64,000 nucleotides of DNA from CAVSSX01 sp963730735 (GTDB lineage: Bacteria > Actinomycetota > Acidimicrobiia > Acidimicrobiales > RAAP-2): assembly GCA_963730735.1 (NCBI GenBank), contig CAVSSX010000007.1:1240001-1304000 (forward strand), written 5' to 3'. Both the position numbers and the translations under genes were made by a program. Every line of letters begins with the position of its first letter. Positions within the stretch are counted from its first letter, which is position 1. Below are positions 47,518 to 57,412 of this stretch, piece after piece. The notes under the pieces were generated by a model. That model ran no database searches and was not told the origin of the DNA. It saw only the letters and a program-made list of their open reading frames with translations.

Positions 47518-49090
47518 GGTCGGCCACCTCGCCGAACACGGGCGACGGGGAGGAACGACGGGACCCGTCGTCACCGAGCGATCGAACCGCCGGGGGGCGG
47601 TGGCGATCGTGGTCGAGCAGCTCGCGCCAGGGCCCGGTCCGATGGGCCGGGGTGAGTCCGATCCAGCCGAATCGGTTGGCAGCGTCCACGGCCAGCGCCG
47701 AACCGGGACGTCCCCGGCCGATCTGGTCGACCGACAGGCGGCGACGCCAGATGGTCGCGGTGCTGGTCGACGGCTGGAGCCGTCCGTCGTGCCCTCGCGT
47801 GGCGCCGACCGACCGGGTGGGCAGCTCGACCTCACCGGCCAACGCCGAGAGCGCCTCGAGCGTCCGGAGGTCGGCGATGCCGCCGAGCACGACGGTGGTC
47901 CCGAAGAGGGAGAGGAAGGCATCGGCCCGGGGACCCCAGCGGTGTCTCGCCTGCGACAGGTCCTGGAGGCAGGCCAGGGTGAGCAGACCCTGACCCGCTC
48001 CCTCGCTCACCATCGCCGGCAGGTCGGGGATCGGGGCGATGTTGGCCACCTCGTCGAGGGCCAGGAGCACGGGTGGCACATCGTCGTGGTGGAGGGCTCG
48101 CGCGTACGCCGCGTCGCGTACGTCGGACAGGACGCCGACGACCAGTGGCGCCAGCTGTTCTTGCAAGCGACTCGGCGCACAGATGTAGAGCGCGTTGGCA
48201 CCGGCGCAGAACGCGTCGGCGTCGAGGAAGGGTGGTTCGGTCGACGACAGGGCGGCGGGGGCCCGGTAGGCCGACAGTGCCCCGGACGTCGTCGACCAGA
48301 TGCCCGACTGCTCCCTGCCGTCGGTCGAGAGAATGCCGGCCAGGAGGTCGGTGGCCACGGCACGCTCGCCGAGTCGGCCCAACAGGATGTCGAGCGCCGC
48401 CGAACCTTCGTGGCGATCGACCCACGAGAGCACCGACGACATGCGACGACCATCGAGGGCAGCGGCATGGAGCAGCGGCGCCAGGAGGGCGCGAGCGCGT
48501 TCGCCCCAGTGGTCCCCGCCGGTCGTCGCGGCCCCCGCTGCCGACCCGGCGGTCCGGACCATGGCGTCGGCCGTGAGGAGGGCGCCCTCCCATGCGCCGG
48601 CCGCGGTCACCGGGGACCACCCGACCCGGGTCACCCCCGGCGGGGCGGCGACGGTTCCGCTGGGGTCATAGAGCAGCGCCCAGCCGTCGACCGCCCGGCT
48701 CGACCCGGTCGCCTCGAGCACATCGGGCTTGGTCGACGTGCTGACCACGGCCCCTGGCGCGGCCAGGACGTTGGGTATGACCAGGGACGATGTCTTCCCC
48801 GAACGGGACGGGCCGAGGACCAGGGTCGACCGCTCGGGGCCGGCCCAGGCCCAACCTCCGGGCCCGGTGCCGAGGTAGACACCGGCGCCGGCGGCACGGG
48901 CCGCCGTCCGGACGGCCCGGCTGGCCGTCTCGATCCCGAGGGCCGGTTGGGTGGGGCTGGGTCGCTCGTCGATGGTCACCGCCGCCGATGATCGCAGAGG
49001 TGTCGGACGGGGTCCATGGCCATGGGCCGACGCCTCGATGATCGCAGTGCCGTGCGCGCGGATGGCGGCGCAGTGTCGTCGGGTCGACAC
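47357..49090 (-). CDS. type IV coupling protein (TraG/VirD4-like)
   Basis: Hexameric ATPase that links relaxase-DNA complexes to a secretion channel. About 540-577 residues: Walker A GPSRSGKTSSLVIPNV (about residue 95 from the longest start), Walker B PVLLALDEVANIAPIPD, and the motif GLLTLACLQDLSQARHRWG, characteristic of TraG-like proteins. No N-terminal membrane helices are present, so it is a soluble, actinobacterial-type version. The start is uncertain; GTG at 48979 (before TIDERPSPTQPALGIE) is more likely than 49090. The last 50 residues overlap the relaxase gene and look low in conservation. Confidence 0.8.
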   Translation of the reverse strand: MSTRRHCAAIRAHGTAIIEASAHGHGPRPTPLRSSAAVTIDERPSPTQPALGIETASRAVRTAARAAGAGVYLGTGPGGWAWAGPERSTLVLGPSRSGKTSSLVIPNVLAAPGAVVSTSTKPDVLEATGSSRAVDGWALLYDPSGTVAAPPGVTRVGWSPVTAAGAWEGALLTADAMVRTAGSAAGAATTGGDHWGERARALLAPLLHAAALDGRRMSSVLSWVDRHEGSAALDILLGRLGERAVATDLLAGILSTDGREQSGIWSTTSGALSAYRAPAALSSTEPPFLDADAFCAGANALYICAPSRLQEQLAPLVVGVLSDVRDAAYARALHHDDVPPVLLALDEVANIAPIPDLPAMVSEGAGQGLLTLACLQDLSQARHRWGPRADAFLSLFGTTVVLGGIADLRTLEALSALAGEVELPTRSVGATRGHDGRLQPSTSTATIWRRRLSVDQIGRGRPGSALAVDAANRFGWIGLTPAHRTGPWRELLDHDRHRPPAVRSLGDDGSRRSSPSPVFGEVADLSDRPGTRPRSSVIERHPGEPERSRPHRWPARTIRCRTSRKWTSCRAPMAVGS

Positions 49091-49233
49091 CGGTGACGCA
49101 CGGCACTCGTACCGGCGGCGCCGCGTGACGTGGTTGGTGATGGCTCGCTCGTCGACGGGCGCGCTCGTTGCGTCGCGGCCGTCGGCGTTGGCGGCGGTGG
49201 TCGCTCACGATGGGTCACGCGCCACGCCGTCGG

Positions 49234-49274
49234 CGTGTCGACGCGTGCAACGCGCGCCAACGCGCGTCGACACG
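49234..49274. repeat. inverted repeat, 12-bp arms (candidate oriT-related or terminator hairpin)
   Basis: CGTGTCGACGCG (49234-49245) and CGCGTCGACACG (49263-49274) are perfect arms around a 17-nt loop. It lies upstream of the coupling-protein gene, in noncoding DNA. Confidence 0.5.
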
Positions 49275-49289
49275 AACAACAGAGAATGC

Positions 49290-49318
49290 TTGACCTGCGT
49301 TGCAAAAGGCACTCTGAT
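49290..49318 (+). promoter_or_regulatory. sigma-70-type promoter of the histone-like gene
   Basis: TTGACC (49290-49295), a 17-nt spacer and TCTGAT (49313-49318). It is inside a block with much lower G+C than the rest of the window. Confidence 0.45.
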
Positions 49319-49628
49319 TGAGCCTTGCTGCATACGCATCACCGATGTAGTCAACGGTTTCGTACCTTTCGAACTACTCTTCATGACGACGTCACCGCGA
49401 CGAAGCACGCAGAGGTCGAACAGATACGAGTCACAGCTACTCGGTGTGCGTCAGGGAAACGACCATCGTGCTTCTCCGTCATCGAGCGCAGCGCTCAGTG
49501 AACGGCGAGCGGGATGGTCACGACAACCAAAAGACCGGTGCAGTGTTGCGGAGCCTCGAACCTTCGGGTGACGGGAGTGCCGCAGGCTCCACCTCAACTC
49601 AGCGATGTAACTCCTAGGAGGTGTACCT
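49319..49628 (+). promoter_or_regulatory. 300-nt noncoding leader upstream of the histone-like gene
   Basis: No frame shows coding bias. G+C is near 50-55%, unusual here. Close to the end GGAGCCT (about 49550) pairs with AGGCTCC (about 49580) and encloses a smaller hairpin; AGGAGG (49616-49621) follows as the ribosome binding site. The region could be a regulatory leader or mobile-element border DNA. Confidence 0.3.
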
Positions 49629-50202
<574 letters not shown>

Positions 50203-50244
50203 CGCGACGAGGCTGGCGTTGTCCGGCCTCGACAAGGGTGGTGC

Positions 50245-50278
50245 CGATCGACGGGGGCCTTCGGGTCCCCGTCGATCG
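50245..50278. terminator. bidirectional terminator hairpin
   Basis: Twelve-bp perfect arms (50245-50256, 50267-50278), extended by three inner pairs to a TTCG tetraloop (50260-50263). It lies between the convergent histone-like and deacetylase genes and has no T-tract. Confidence 0.75.
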
Positions 50279-50322
50279 CGTCCGGGGGTCGACGATGCCG
50301 CTCCGGCAGACCGCCGCCGGGG

Positions 50323-51074
50323 TCAGAGCTCGTCGATCAGGTGGAAGCTCTCGCCGAGCGGCACGTCGGCGATGGCCCCGTGGCGCCGGAGCTGCCCGAC
50401 CACCCGTTCGCTGAACGCCCGGACCTGCGGGTCGTCGCGCGGCGGCAGTTCGCCCGGTCGGGCCAGCGACTGATCGATCGCCATCGTGCTGCGGTACTGG
50501 CTCCGGTGCGCGAGCAGCGCGTCGACCTTGATCTGTTCGAAGCCCGCCACCTGCTCGACGTGGTTGGGAACGTCGGCCTCCCACAGCAACAGGTGGTCGG
50601 GACGGTGGGGCGGCAGCTCCTGATCCGTGAAGAAGTGCGGGTCACGCGCGGCGACGATGGCATCGGTCAGGAGGAAGCCGGCGTTGCGATGGTCGGGGTG
50701 GAGCCGGTAGCGGCGCCACGGGTCATGGCCGAGGACGACGTCGGGCTGAACGATGCGGATCCAACGGGCCACCTCCCACTGTTCGCGGATCCCGTTGCGG
50801 AGCTCGCCGTCCGGCAGGCCGAGGAACATGACGTCGCCGCCACCGAGCGCTCCGGGCGGCCTCTCGCTGCTCGACCTGGCGCGCCGCCACGAGCGACGCC
50901 AGGTCCTGTGCCGGGTCCCACGAGCCCTTGGCCCCGTCGCTGAGCACGAGGTGGTGGATCTCGCACCCGACGGCTGGCCCATTTGGCCAGCGTCGCCCCG
51001 CAGCCGAACTCGATGTCGTCGGGATGCGCGCCGACGGCCAGTGCGCCACGCGGCGTGGGGAGGTCGATGGTCAC
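50323..51074 (-). CDS. PIG-L family zinc deacetylase (two frameshifts)
   Basis: LmbE/PIG-L-type N-deacetylase of about 250 residues. Metal-binding motifs AHPDDIEFGCGATLAKWA (residues about 15-32) and HPDHRNAG (about residue 130) are present, as is HDPWRRYRLHPDH. Members act on GlcNAc-inositol (MshB), bacillithiol precursors (BshB) or other sugars; the length is shorter than MshB, so a mycothiol role is uncertain. Frame switches are near 50975 and 50868. The GTG at 51074 begins VTIDLPTPRGALAVGAHPDD. It lies on the same strand downstream of cofC. Confidence 0.8.
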
Positions 51075-51156
51075 CTCGACCTCGCCGTACCGGGGAAGTT
51101 CGTTGACGGGGAGCGCGGTGCCGGCCGGCGCCCGGTCCCGTCGGCGTCGTCGGGCA

Positions 51157-51697
51157 TCACGCCCAATGCAAGTCCGAGGGGAGATCGACGTCGAAGGCCA
51201 GCGCCGGGTCCCGGAGGATCTGGGTCGCCAGCCCGAGCCGGCGGCACTCCTCCAGGTGGCGGTGGAAGGAGCCGGGCCCGTAGGAGAAGTGGAAGCCGCA
51301 GCCGCCGGGGAGGCGGATCACGTTGGTGCCGTCATCCCGGCGGTCGGGGGCCAGCGTCACGCCGTCGAAGGCGCGGAAGACTGCCGAGGTCCGTTGGCCA
51401 GCGGTAGGTCGCCGTGGGCCACGGTGATCTGTTCGACGCCCATGGCGGTCAGCCGATCGACGCCGGACTCGACTGCCCCGTTCAGCCCGCGTCCGGGCTC
51501 CCAGATCACGAGCGCCCGTGACGGCGGGCCCAGTCCGCCACCTCGGTGTCGTCGCAGACGACGGCGACGGGAAGCGGTGCAGCGGCGTCGAGCACCCGCT
51601 CGGCCATGGCCCGGACCAGCTCCTGGCGATCGCGGCTCGACAGGGCCGGGCCCAGTCGTTGCTTGGCGTCGGCGAACGCCTTGACCGGGACGAGCAC
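51157..51697 (-). CDS. cofC: 2-phospho-L-lactate guanylyltransferase CofC (frameshifted)
   Basis: Activates 2-phospholactate (or phosphoenolpyruvate in some actinobacteria) with GTP for coenzyme F420 synthesis. Pieces in three frames make about 205 residues: LVPVKAFADAKQRLGPALS at the start, VVCDDTEVADWARRHG, then GRGLNGAVESGVDRLTAMGVEQITVAHGDLPLA, and the C-terminus with LAPDRRDDGTNVIRLP and FHFSYGPGSFHRHLEECRRLG, typical of CofC. Breaks fall near 51510 and 51390. The start at GTG 51697 is tentative. It implies that this organism makes F420. Confidence 0.82.
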
Positions 51698-51868
51698 TGC
51701 ACGCGGCTCCGAGCACCTGCTGGTCGTGCACCCCCCGGGCTCCTTCCCGCGCTCCGGCGATGCCGACGCTCATGTCGTCAGTGTACGGGCGCCGGAGCCG
51801 GCCGGCCCAGACGACGGGTCCGAGGGTCGACTCGGGGCGTCGCCCCGGATGGCGGGCGGCCGGCGTCG

Positions 51869-51874
51869 TAGGCT
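51869..51874 (+). promoter_or_regulatory. -10 element of gpsA
   Basis: TAGGCT 6 nt before the GTG at 51881. Confidence 0.5.
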
Positions 51875-51880
51875 CGATCT

Positions 51881-52901
51881 GTGGCAACGGGCAAGGTGGC
51901 GGTGGTCGGTGCCGGATCATGGGGCACCGTGGTGGCCCGCCTGATCGCCGCCCGCACCGAGACCCTGCTGTGGGCGAGGTCCCCGAGCTGGTCTCGACGA
52001 TGGCCGAGCGACGGGAGAACCCCCGCTATCTGCCCGGGCTGGCCTTTCCCGAGGGCCTGCGGCCGACCGACGACCTCGCCGAGGTGGCCCGGGGGGCCGA
52101 GGTCGTGCTGATGGCCGTGCCGTCGCACGGGTTCCGCGACGTGCTGGACGACCTGGCGCCCCATCTCGTCCCCGGGGCGGCGGTGGTGAGCCTGGCCAAG
52201 GGGATCGAGGCGGCACCAACCTGCGGATGTCCGAGGTGGTGGCCGAAGTGGCTCCCGGGGTCACCGGCCGGCGTGCTCACCGGACCGAACCTGGCCCGGG
52301 AGGTGGCCGAGGGTCAGCCGGCGGCCAGCGTGGTCGCGCTCGACGACGAGGCCCTCGCCACCGAGGTCCAGCAGCTGCTCCACACCGGCAGCTTCCGGGT
52401 GTACACCGGCACCGACGTCGTCGGCTGTGAGATCGCCGGCGCCACCAAGAACGTGATGGCCATCGCCGCCGGGATGTGCGACGGCCTCGGATTCGGCGAG
52501 AACACCCGGGCCCTCCTCATCACTCGGGGCCTGGCCGAGCTCGGACGACTCGGGGTGGCCCTCGGGGGTCACGCGTTGACCTTCGGCGGTCTGGCCGGGG
52601 TGGGTGACCTCGTGGCCACGTGCATCAGCCCCCGCAGCCGGAACCGGACGGTCGGCTTCGAGCTGGGCCGGGGGCGATCCCTCGACGAGGTGCTACCGGC
52701 ATGCAGATGGTCGCCGAGGGCGTGAAGACGGCGGCGCCGTTGGTGGCCCTCGCGACGGCGCACGGCGTGGAGATGCCGATCGCCGAACAGATCGCCGCCA
52801 TCGTGGACGGCCGGGCGACACCGGCCCAGGCGCTGGGGTCGCTCATGGACCGACCGGCGCGTTCGGAGTGGGACACCACCCTCCTGCGAGGGCTGACCTG
52901 A
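51881..52901 (+). CDS. gpsA: glycerol-3-phosphate dehydrogenase [NAD(P)+] (several frameshifts)
   Basis: Reduces dihydroxyacetone phosphate to sn-glycerol-3-phosphate for phospholipid synthesis. About 338 residues when assembled: N-terminal KVAVVGAGSWGTVVARLIA, central VVLMAVPSHGFRDVL and SLAKGIEA, GVLTGPNLAREVAEGQPAASVVA, the catalytic-lysine region AGATKNVMAIAAGMCDGLGFG, and C-terminal MQMVAEGVKTAAPLVALA. Frame switches fall near 51975, 52220, 52262 and 52698. In an essential gene these must be sequence errors. Confidence 0.9.
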
Positions 52902-52910
52902 CGCTCGGCG

Positions 52911-55564
52911 CTAGTGCTCGGGATCGAGCGAGCAGCGTGGCGATGCCATGCCCCGGAGTTCGAACTGCCCCTCGAAGGACTGGGTCGGCCGCCCCCGAAG
53001 GTCGACCAGCCAACCGGTCCGGGTACCCAACCGCACGATGGTCGGCTCGCCGGCCGGGTTGAACACCCGGACCTCGAGGGCGCCGGCGGTGCGTCGCACC
53101 GAGCTGACTTCGGCGCCTTCAACGACCAGGGCGCTGCCACTCGGCCCCCTGGTGCCGCCACCGAACGACGGGACCGTCTCCATCGGGAGGAGCACGTCGT
53201 CGGCCAGGACCCACGGGTCGACGTCGCCCACGGCGACGGCGTAGCGGTTCTCGATCCGGTGCCCTTCGAGCTGGAGCCCCTCGACCGGGGTCAGTGGGCC
53301 GGCGGGGAAGGGGCGATAGGCCATCCCGAGGCGCGAGAGCATCCCGGTGGAGCGCAGCAAGGTGAGGGCCAGCGCCGTGGCCCGAGGCTCGTCGCCTCGG
53401 TGAGCTGGACGAGCTCGTACTCGACACGCCGTCGTGGACCACGGTCAGGCCGCCGGCCGAGACGAACCGGCGAGCCGGGAAGGTGGGGAGCCCGAATCGT
53501 CGGGTCGGCCCTCGGCGGTGAGCCCCCGGGTGACGGTGGTGAAGGCGCACTCGGCCTCCGAGGTGGCGGCGGGGGACGGGAGGGGGAGATGGACCCGTAG
53601 GCGGTGGTCCCGGGCCGGGTTGACGAACGACGTGGCCACCCGGACCACCTTCTCGTCCGCTCGGACCTCGAGCTCCGTGGTCACCTCCACCTCGTGGTGC
53701 CGGCCCTCTTCTGCGAGGCCCCGTCGACGTGGTCCGGCCACTCGTAGACGGCGGTGACCACCGCCGTGGCCCGGACCGGACCCGCCTCGCCGAGGGCGAC
53801 GCTGACCGAGGTCGGTCGGTCGACCCGGGTGTCGGAGCGGGGCGGCAGTAGTTGTAGGAATCGCCCAGATCGCCCTCGTCCACCAGTCGCCCGAACCCGG
53901 GCACGCCGTCGACCGAGAACGTCCCGTCGGCCGGGTCGACGACCACGGTGACCAGACCGTTGGCCAGCGTGATGCCGCTCTCCTCGGTCGAGCCGGTCAC
54001 CGGGTGGGTGAGCGGTGCCGGGGTGAACGCCGACCAACCGAAGCCGGGCACCTGCGCCACCCGGGCGGCGATGCGCCGGATCGGCGGTTGGTCGAGGCGC
54101 ACGCGCACCATGACGTCGGGGCGGGCGCCGAGGCGGGTGTAGAGGTCCTGCTTCACCTGGGCGATGGGGACGCCCGGCCGCTCCTCGGCGCCGATCGACA
54201 CCGTGAGGTCGATCCCGGTGTCGTCCTCGGTGACCGTCACCTCCTGGACCCAGGCGTCGTTGTCGATGCGCGGGCCCTGCAGCATGCCGAGCACGGTGCG
54301 CACGGTGGTGGCGTCGAGCGTCATCTGTCCCGGAAGCTGCTGGCGTTCGGAGAGGACCTGGACGTCGGGTCCCGGCGGCGTCTCCGCACCCACTACCAGT
54401 TCGACCATCCCACTGCGCACGTGGCCCGAGCCGTTGACGACGACCGGTCCCGGCTGGGCCATCGAGCGGCCGAGCTCGACCAGGGCCGAGGCGGCCACGC
54501 CCTCGGCGATCGAGCGGGACTCGCTGAAACGATGGAGGACGGCGTCGACCACGTCGTCGACCGAGCAGGCGCAGATCGAGTCGTGGGCGGCGTTGCGGAT
54601 GACCTCGAGCCAGGCCAGGTCCAACAACCGCTCGGGCCACGCCGTCGCCGGCGTGAAGAGGGCGCGGAGGGCTCGGCCTGACGCTCCAGGGCCCGCTCGG
54701 TCCGGGCGGCGGACTGCTTACGTCGACCCGGTTGGAGACCACGCCCATCAGCAGGTTGGACCGGGCGCCGGAGCGGAGCTCGCCGGACCAGGTCGTCAGG
54801 CCGTCGGTCGGCGCGGTGGCCAGGTAGCGGGCAAGGGCGTGACATCGAAGCGGAGGGTCCTGCAGGGCGTTGGCCTCGGCCACGACCCGGCCGAGCCAGG
54901 GCTGGGGCACCTGGTGGTCGGTGCCGTTCATCAGCAGCAGGGCGCCGATGAGCAACCCGCCGAGCTCGACCTCGTGGGCGGCCACCCGCTCGACGAGCGC
55001 CTTGGCGTCGTCGGGCAGGGCGGCGCCGTTGCCGTAGCCGACCGGCAGGTACTCGGCCCGGACCCCGAGCCGTCGGGCGCCTGCCACCAAAAGGCGGTGC
55101 GGTCACGGCGGAGGGCACACCCCGCCAGACGACGGTGTGCTAGAAGCCGGCCTCGGAGGATCTGGGGCATCTGGGCGATGTGGCCGAACATGTCGGGCAG
55201 GTAGCCGACGGCCATGCGCCCCCGAAGGCCGCGGCCCGGGCCAGACCGCGCTGCAGGTTCCGGATGATCGTCTCGCCGGAGACCAGGAACTCGTCCATCA
55301 GGATGTACCACGGCCCGATGGTCAAGCGCCCGAGGCGGCCAGGGCCCGGATGCGGTCCTCGGCCTCGGGGCGCACCGCCAGGTAGTCGTCGACCACGGCC
55401 ATCTGGCCGTCGAGCAGAAAATGGGTGTAGGAGGGATCGGCCTCGAAGAGGGGCAGCAACCTGTCCAGCAGCTCGACCAGGCGCAGGCGGAACGGCTGGA
55501 ACGGTTCGTACCATTCGCGGTCCCAGTGGGTGTGGGGGACGATGGCAACGGTGCGCGGTTCCAT
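52911..55564 (-). CDS. glycoside hydrolase family 38 alpha-mannosidase-like protein (many frameshifts)
   Basis: Zinc-dependent alpha-mannosidase of about 880 residues, related to E. coli MngB. N-terminus VAIVPHTHWDREWYEPFQPF contains the metal-binding HxHWD motif. Nearby are TIGPWYILMDEFLVSGE and GYLPDMFGHIAQMPQIL with the catalytic aspartate, and LMNGTDHQVPQPW later. C-terminal beta domains extend to RGMASPRCSLDPEH. At least seven frame switches occur (near 55325, 55270, 55200, 55110, 54710, 53850 and 53430). The substrate may be a mannosylated osmolyte or glycan; no sugar transporter or kinase gene is adjacent. Confidence 0.82.
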
Positions 55565-55620
55565 GGCCCAAGGTTATGGGCGCCGTGCGCAGCTGCCGCG
55601 CCGGCCCGGCGCCCTCTCGG

Positions 55621-55626
55621 TACGCT
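55621..55626 (+). promoter_or_regulatory. -10 element of rnhB
   Basis: TACGCT 5 nt before the GTG at 55632. Confidence 0.45.
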
Positions 55627-55631
55627 GCGGC

Positions 55632-56349
55632 GTGGTCATCCAGACGGACTCCGACGTTGCTCCGGCGGCCCGTCCGTCCGCCACGGGCGCCGGCCGAGGG
55701 TCGACGAACGGGACCCAAGTCCGACGCTGGCTCGAGGAGCGGAGCCTGTGGCGGGCCGGCTTCGAGCGGGTAGTGGGGATCGACGAGGTGGGTCGGGGCG
55801 CGTCGGCCGGCCCGGTCAGCGTCGGTGCCGCCCTGCTCCGTCCCGGCACGAGGACCAGGTCCCTGCCGACGTGGTTGCGTGATTCGAAGGCCCTCGGAAG
55901 CCCGCCGGGAAATGATCTTCGAGGAGATCGGCCGGTGGTGCGTCAAGTGGTCGGTCGGACACGCCAGTGCGCAAGAGTGCGACGAACTCGGCATGACCGC
56001 CGCCGTGAGCCTGGCCGGCGAGCGTGCGGTGGCCGGACTGGCGTCGCGCCCCGACGCCGCCCTGGTCGACGGCCCACGGGCGCTGGTCGGCCCGGGTGAT
56101 CCCCCGTTCCCCCAGGTCCCGGTGGTGAAGGGCGATGCCCGATCCGCGGCCATCGCCGCCGCCTCGGTATTGGCCAAGGTCACCCGGGACCGCATGATGA
56201 GTGACGAAGCCGGTCACTTCCCGCCCTATGACTTCGAGCACAACAAGGGCTATCCCTGGCCGGACCATCAACGGGCGCTGCGGGGCTACGGCCTGTCGTC
56301 GATCCACCGCCGAAGTTGGTCCTTCGTGGGTGACCTGCCCTGGGCGTGA
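55632..56349 (+). CDS. rnhB: ribonuclease HII (one frameshift)
   Basis: Removes ribonucleotides from DNA. About 238 residues after correction: an N-terminal extension of 30-40 residues, then GIDEVGRGASAGPVSVGAALL with the first catalytic Asp-Glu, LRDSKAL, ALVDGPRAL, and AAASVLAKVTRDRMM followed by FEHNKGYPWPDH near the C-terminus. The frame changes near 55905, where one extra base separates SKAL from EARREMIFEEIG. The gene lies between the mannosidase and a fragmented transporter. Confidence 0.92.
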
Positions 56350-56418
56350 GCTCCGAAGTCCCAGGCAGCACCGCCGAAGCCGCCGCCCTCATTGACGCGT
56401 TGCAGCGACCCCGCCCGT

Positions 56419-56424
56419 AGACTC
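56419..56424 (+). promoter_or_regulatory. -10 element of the DMT transporter gene
   Basis: TAGACT 10 nt before the reconstructed ATG at 56435. Confidence 0.35.
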
Positions 56425-56434
56425 TGGCCACAAA

Positions 56435-57403
56435 TGGTCTACGTACTGGCACTTCGGAACAGCGCTTTCAAACGCGTTGAGCAGCATCTTGCAGCGAATG
56501 GGGGTAGAGGACGCCCCTGAATATCGTCCACCATGAAGCTCAGCCTGGTGGCCCATGCCCTCCGACGGGGTGTGTGGCTCCTCGGGTTCTTTTTCATGGT
56601 CTGCGGGTTTTTGTTGCAGGCGTTCGCACTCCACGTGCGGCCGTCTACTCGGTGGTGCAGCCGATCCTCACCATGGAACTGCTCTTCTTGGTGCTTCATC
56701 CTGGGGACGTACTTGCGGCTACAAGATCAAGAGGGAGTGGATCGGCGTCACCGCCATCGTTGCTCGGCCTGGCCGGGTTCCTGGCTTTCGCCCTGCCCGG
56801 GTGGCGGCGAGCACATTGAACACGACCAATTTCGATTGCCAGGTAGTGGTAGGCGGGGATCGCCGTGGCGGTGATCGTGGTGGGGGCGTGGTGGCCACGC
56901 GGTGGGGGGACCGCGCTGGTGGAAGGCAGCGATGTTCGGAACGGCGGCCGCCATGGTCGTACGCCTTCACCGCGGCATTGATCAAGGTCGGTCGGTAACT
57001 ACGCGGCGAGCGACTGGGCCACCATTTTCTGGCACTGGCAGACCTACGGCCTGATCCTCTTCGGGCTGACCGGGGGTGTTCCTGACGCAGAACGCCTTCC
57101 GTGCCGGGCCCCTGGCCGCGTCGACGTCCACCCTGGTGCTGGTCGATCCTCTGTTCAGCATCCTGATCGGGATCGGGCTGTCCGGGGACACACTGCGGAC
57201 CTCGGCCCCTGGGGCCCGCTCGAGGCGGTCTCGCTCCTCGTGCATGTTCGTCGGTGCCGTCTCTCCTCTCCCACTCCCCCCTGGTCACCGGCATGAATTC
57301 CGACGATCCCGAGGCCGAACTCCTGTCGATCCGGTCGCGCTCGGAACGGCTCGCCGCCGCCGTGGGGTCGGACCACCAGGCGCCGCCCCTCTCGCCCTCC
57401 TGA
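56435..57403 (+). CDS. DMT/EamA-like membrane transporter, heavily frameshifted
   Basis: No single frame is open, but combining the three frames yields a coherent membrane protein of about 320 residues. It runs MVYVLALGTALSNALSS, then VEDAPEYRTMKLSLVAHALRRG, WLLGFFFMVCGFLLQAFALH, VQPILTMELLFLVLHLG, LGLAGFLAFALP, SYAFTAALIKV, YGLILFGLTG, FRAGPLAASTSTLVLVDPLFSILIGIGL and ending DHQAPPLSPS. The helix pattern fits the drug/metabolite transporter superfamily. At least eight indels are needed. Because rnhB, gpsA and kgd around it are also broken, I favour sequence errors over a true pseudogene. Confidence 0.6.
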
Positions 57404-57412
57404 GCCGCCCGA

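Larger units (their letters stand above)
46032..49628. mobile_element. remnant of an integrated conjugative/mobilizable element
   Basis: A MobF relaxase and a TraG/VirD4-type coupling protein face each other tail to tail between two ordinary chromosomal genes. A 12-bp-arm inverted repeat and an A+T-richer noncoding block lie at the right side. No integrase, tRNA attachment site, type IV secretion genes or flanking direct repeats could be seen, so the borders given are only the limits of neighbouring genes. Confidence 0.55.

Noticed and set aside
56435..57403. True pseudogene call for the DMT transporter
   Set aside because: Neighbouring essential genes have the same type and density of indels, so error is more likely than decay.
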